Of a stretch of DNA of 64,000 bases, positions 61,201 through 64,000 are shown one piece after another. Under the pieces are notes generated by a model. The model saw only the letters and a list, made by a program, of their open reading frames with translations, did not search any database and was not told the origin of the DNA. The number at the start of each line of letters is the position of its first letter. Position 1 is the first letter of the stretch. Source of the DNA: Turritopsis dohrnii (lineage: Eukaryota; Cnidaria; Hydrozoa; Anthoathecata; Oceaniidae); contig BQMF02000642.1 of assembly GCA_027922465.2 (NCBI GenBank), positions 124,001 through 188,000 of the forward strand, given 5' to 3'. A program made the translations under genes and the position numbers.

Positions 61201-63754
61201 GAAGAACTAAGCATTACGGATGGAAGCCCAAGGACTTAAAACCTCTGGTTACTTACTTACTTACTATACATAGTAATCATGAAAAATTATGAAAAACCAT
61301 GAAAAAAATAGCTGTAATACCTTTGTGAGATGATTCACAGCAATATCATCGTTGACAATGTATGATGTTCCATCAAATTGATATACAAATAAATCTTCAA
61401 CACCTTGAAGCATCCTAACAAACATTTACAATCATACAATCTGAAAATACCTGTTTTACTTCAAAATAACAAGAACTAGCAAAGAATAACAAAGATACCA
61501 TAGCGTCTCTTTTACAAGTTGCCTTTCAATCAGAAATTGATACTTTATAGGGCCATGTCGATTTTGCTGCAACTGTATTCGTTTGTAAAGTTCCCTGCAT
61601 TACAATAGTAATAACTTTCTTTAAAAACCCAATGATAAAACTAATAACTTATTGCATGACCTTCTGCAACTTATAGTTTTCTATTGTGTTTAAGACTTCA
61701 TGAATGCAAAAAACAACAATAGTAAACATAAGTAAACATAATGTTGCTGACCCTGTAGACATGTTATTGACACCAAAAAAGTATTTTACAATGACATAAA
61801 CAACAACTCAATAGTTGATATAGCCTTGACATAACCTGTAACATAATAACTAAAGCCAACTGAAAATGTTTATCATTTTTAACCATCCATGGAGTCATGT
61901 TATGTACTCACCAATTCTTCAACATGTTACTGTTGTTGTTACTGTAATGATGATCGTTAATTGAAAGATGCGACACATCGTTCTCTAACCAGTATGATGG
62001 TACAACATTTTCTTGTAACCAATGTAATGTCTAAATTTAAGTTTTAGGACCAGAATGTAAGTGCATACTAAGACTATCAAGAGTAACGTTATCAGCCTTT
62101 CTAATTCGCGTTGGCATTCTGCAAATGCCAATGTAAATGCCGATGTATTTGGCGAAATTGTAAAGTTACGTCGGCAAAAATATTGTCGACGTAAATAATT
62201 TTGAACGAAACTGAAAACTGTTAAATAATTTCTTTGGCCTCATCTTGACTTCTTGATGTTCGCTTGTCTCAACCAATTCCGAGTTCGCGTTCCACAACTT
62301 GTTCACCATCTTACTTGAGGTCGTTTTAAGTGTGACTGTACGGAATAGGTATACAGCCTGATTTGCACGTGAGTATGGAAACTCTATAGACAGACGATCT
62401 TAACGTCCGTTTAGAAATGGAATCAGGAAAAATTGACGCGGGAAAGAAAGGAAAAAACTTTGAGATTATTTCTTTGATAGATTTTCAACGGAAATTTACT
62501 TAATAGTCAGGGATTCAAGGGAGTCAAGCACTTTTGGTTACTACCGTCTTTCATAGAGAAGATTAAGTTTTACAGTCCAGGAAGCTCCGAAGTTTTAGAA
62601 ATTTCAATCTCCACAAACAGGCCTTGTCATGATAGGCATGCGTAGGGAGTTGGAAACTAAGATGTTTTTTTATTATATGAATAACATGCATGAATACGAG
62701 TCCTACTGGTACCACTTTCGTTTTCATTTGCTTTCGAACGTGAAGAAATGAATTCGTATAACAAAGGAAATTTCAAAATTACCTAAGCAACGGTGGTGGT
62801 TCTCCCTAGCAACGGGACATTTGGTGAATAATGGCCTAATTACTCTCTCAGAACATGTTTTTAAATACTACGCATTAAAGAGCTAAAAAATGTTTAATTG
62901 ACAATGAATGAATTGAGTTTGCTAATTTTCATGAATTGAAAGGATTTCAAATTGCCGACGTAAATTCTACTTTTGCCGATGTATAATGGATTTTACGTGT
63001 TTTGCGTCGGCAATTTTTTGCCGAGGTAAACGAATCTGAATTAGAAAGGCTGCGTTATTTTATCAAGGCTTACCCTTCACCCTTACCCTTCACCCTCTTT
63101 ACTGAGAACATTGCCACAGTTTCAAAAAGTCATGAAAATGTTTATTAATTTTATTGATTCTCGTTAATCAACGTTTTCAGAATGACAATGTTAGTAATCC
63201 TCACTAACCTGAGCATGTGCTTGTTGATGTGCAAGTTGGTCTTTCTGCATTTTTCTTTGCATTCCTATAATTTCAGCGTAAATATGTTCTTCATCATCTG
63301 GTTCATCCACTACTTCATCTTCTGAAAACGTCTTAAAAGTAAACGTTGAAAGTAATTTATATAGCGTATAGCGTAAATACACATTGTACTGAAAGATTAA
63401 GATTTCTGAGATTATGACAAAAAGAAATGAATTTCAAAACATTTTCCAAAGATCATACAAATATCATGCAACAGCCATTCAATTTGTTCATGCTTAAGAA
63501 TGATAGAAAACTTTGTGAAACATATTCATGTAATCCTTTTCACTGCAAAGATTGAACGTCAGATGTTGCCTATATTGCTAATGGTACAAACTGTTGCCTT
63601 AAAACTTCACGACTCATAAAACTTCGTAATCATCATAAAAAAGGCAAAAAGACCTGATGACAATGATACCAAGAATTTGCATAATAAATATTTTCATTTA
63701 CAAAACACGTAACAAAAAAATTACCCATAGTTCTTCATCACTATTGTTTAGTTC
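52207..63754 (-). CDS. TUBGCP5: TUBGCP5, gamma-tubulin complex component 5 (29 exons, 5' end beyond the window)
   Basis: Exons from 5' to 3': 63725-63754, 63209-63331, 61912-62030, 61499-61594, 61321-61414, 60724-60873, 60577-60625, 60445-60500, 60299-60370, 60117-60194, 59792-59910, 59680-59699, 59086-59135, 58821-58868, 58526-58622, 58183-58342, 57468-57499, 56761-56840, 56521-56589, 55820-55882, 55595-55686, 55350-55425, 54957-55077, 54686-54879, 53864-53905, 53662-53742, 52977-53065, then less surely 52431-52446 and 52207-52290. All phases agree: 2400 nt, 799 aa plus stop. Motifs: ERQLVKETLW then MLQGVEDLFVYQF opens the GRIP1 domain; the GRIP2 domain includes LIEKSLFPAIRHRY and NFFLMQAGGTMHTFY; near the end REAIFRIL and FHLESL. 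Known role: part of the gamma-tubulin ring complex that nucleates microtubules at centrosomes and spindle. Two micro-exons (20 and 16 nt). The missing N-terminus would bring it near the roughly 1,000 aa usual for GCP5. Confidence 0.93.
53188..53345. repeat. 31-bp minisatellite in TUBGCP5 intron, five copies
   Basis: Unit TTAAATTTTGATTGGTTGAA plus GAAGGGAACTT with very few changes. It contains an ATTGG (CCAAT) box in each copy. Confidence 0.95.
54088..54449. repeat. 40-bp minisatellite in TUBGCP5 intron, nine copies
   Basis: Unit CAACCTGAGGTTGCTACCGT plus GAAAAGACCTTCACTACAAC; the first base pairs alternate C/T (CCTGAGG or TCTGAGG) between copies. It contains the small palindrome CAACCTGAGGTTG. 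Confidence 0.97.
55915..56108. mobile_element. 194-bp MITE in TUBGCP5 intron, GGGGAAAAGTCGGGGAAAAGTGA family
   Basis: Left end CCTTATCGGGGAAAAAAGTC; inverted right end CCTTATCAGGGAAAAAAGTA. Left flank is TA (55913-55914); the right flank is GA, so the duplication has decayed. Same family as 48168-48460. Confidence 0.82.
57600..57650. repeat. 16-bp tandem repeat, three copies
   Basis: Units of TAGCCTAGTTATAC(T/C)A in a TUBGCP5 intron. Confidence 0.85.
57757..57953. mobile_element. 197-bp MITE in TUBGCP5 intron, TA target duplication
   Basis: Ends CAGTGTGTTTCGTAATGTTG are perfectly inverted and the arms run on through GAAATGGAAATTTT, above 30 bp. TA flanks at 57755-57756 and 57954-57955. The CAGTGTG start and TA target fit Tc1/mariner. 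Confidence 0.92.
60985..61268 (+). mobile_element. tRNA-derived SINE in TUBGCP5 intron (antisense to the gene)
   Basis: The head GGTGTGGTGGTTAATGGTTA (A-box-like) and CATTCAAGTCC (B-box-like) lie 30 bp apart, followed by a 180-bp body and a (TTAC)n tail (ACTTACTTACTTACTA). This head-body-simple-tail order is a tRNA SINE. It differs in body from the SINE at 32936-33212, so two families exist. Confidence 0.82.
62093..63052. mobile_element. 960-bp inverted-repeat element in TUBGCP5 intron, CGTTAT target duplication
   Basis: Ends CAGCCTTTCTAATTC are inverted; CGTTAT at 62087-62092 and 63053-63058. Subterminal words GCCGACGTAAA and TTTGCCGATGTA recur in both arms. A segment at 62520-62715 is shared with the repeat at the window end (63800-64000). 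Confidence 0.85.
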
Positions 63755-63799
63755 CTACAACAAATTAAAGAAACTTCATTATGAAGGAGGTTTGCGCAC

Positions 63800-64000
63800 A
63801 CATGCAGGGATTTTTCCAAGCACTTTTGTTTACTACCGTTTTTTGTAGAGAAGATTGAGTTTAACAGTCCAGGAAGCTCCACAATTTTAGAGATCTCAAT
63901 CTCCACAAACAGGCCTTGTCATGAGAGGCATGTGTAGGGAGTTGGAAACTAAGATGTTTTCTAACTTCATCGAATAACATGAAAACGAGTCCTACTGGTA
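63800..64000. mobile_element. Second copy of the 62.5-kb repeat, running off the window
   Basis: From about 63800 the sequence follows 62510-62715 at about 85 percent identity (shared CAGTCCAGGAAGCTCC, TCCACAAACAGGCCTTGTCA, AGGGAGTTGGAAACTAAGAT, GAGTCCTACTGGTA). Same orientation, so another member of the 960-bp element family probably straddles the right edge. Confidence 0.8.

Overview
This is a eukaryotic, clearly metazoan, nuclear window. It is AT-rich, its genes are split by GT-AG introns, and it is crowded with short inverted-repeat transposons, tRNA-derived SINEs, retroelement fossils and minisatellites. The protein-coding content and the reverse-transcriptase fossils suggest an invertebrate, and a cnidarian is my first guess. 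That guess rests on overall style, not on a diagnostic marker.

I rebuilt six protein-coding loci by joining exons by hand, checking splice dinucleotides and phase. (1) 96-3721, minus: FAM8A1, five exons, 273 aa, a membrane RDD-family protein known as a cofactor of the HRD1 ER-degradation ligase. (2) 10557-13938, plus: a MICOS subunit of the MIC26/MIC27 (apolipoprotein O) family, five coding exons, 288 aa. (3) 19905-21339, plus, and (4) 29183-30710, minus: two convergent paralogs of a protein family I do not recognise, each with three exons, the same phase-0 introns and a terminal exon of exactly 171 nt. (5) 35635-36864, plus: an intronless 409-aa protein with a pipsqueak/CENP-B-type helix-turn-helix and a twice-repeated C-terminal module. 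(6) 52207-63754 and on past the right edge, minus: gamma-tubulin complex component 5 (TUBGCP5), 29 exons visible. An intronless coiled-coil ORF (48762-49391, minus) and a tRNA-Leu(AAG) gene (42462-42543, minus) complete the genes. These loci do not form a pathway; the arrangement looks like ordinary animal gene order.

Most of the rest is mobile DNA. At least twelve inverted-repeat element families are recognisable with target-site duplications. Many have TA duplications and related TACC(G/T)TA(A/T) ends. Others have 3-bp TTA/TAA, a 9-bp, a 6-bp or a 5-bp duplication. Two copies of a 489/490-bp element (38300-38788 and 44742-45231) are almost identical and so recently mobile. One element has split a reverse-transcriptase pseudogene. 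Several sit inside introns of the MICOS and TUBGCP5 genes. A 1.4-kb foldback-type element (40125-41528) carries tandem arrays in both arms.

The best candidate for something undescribed is the convergent paralog pair at 19.9-30.7 kb. The transposase-like HTH gene with its duplicated C-terminal module is second.
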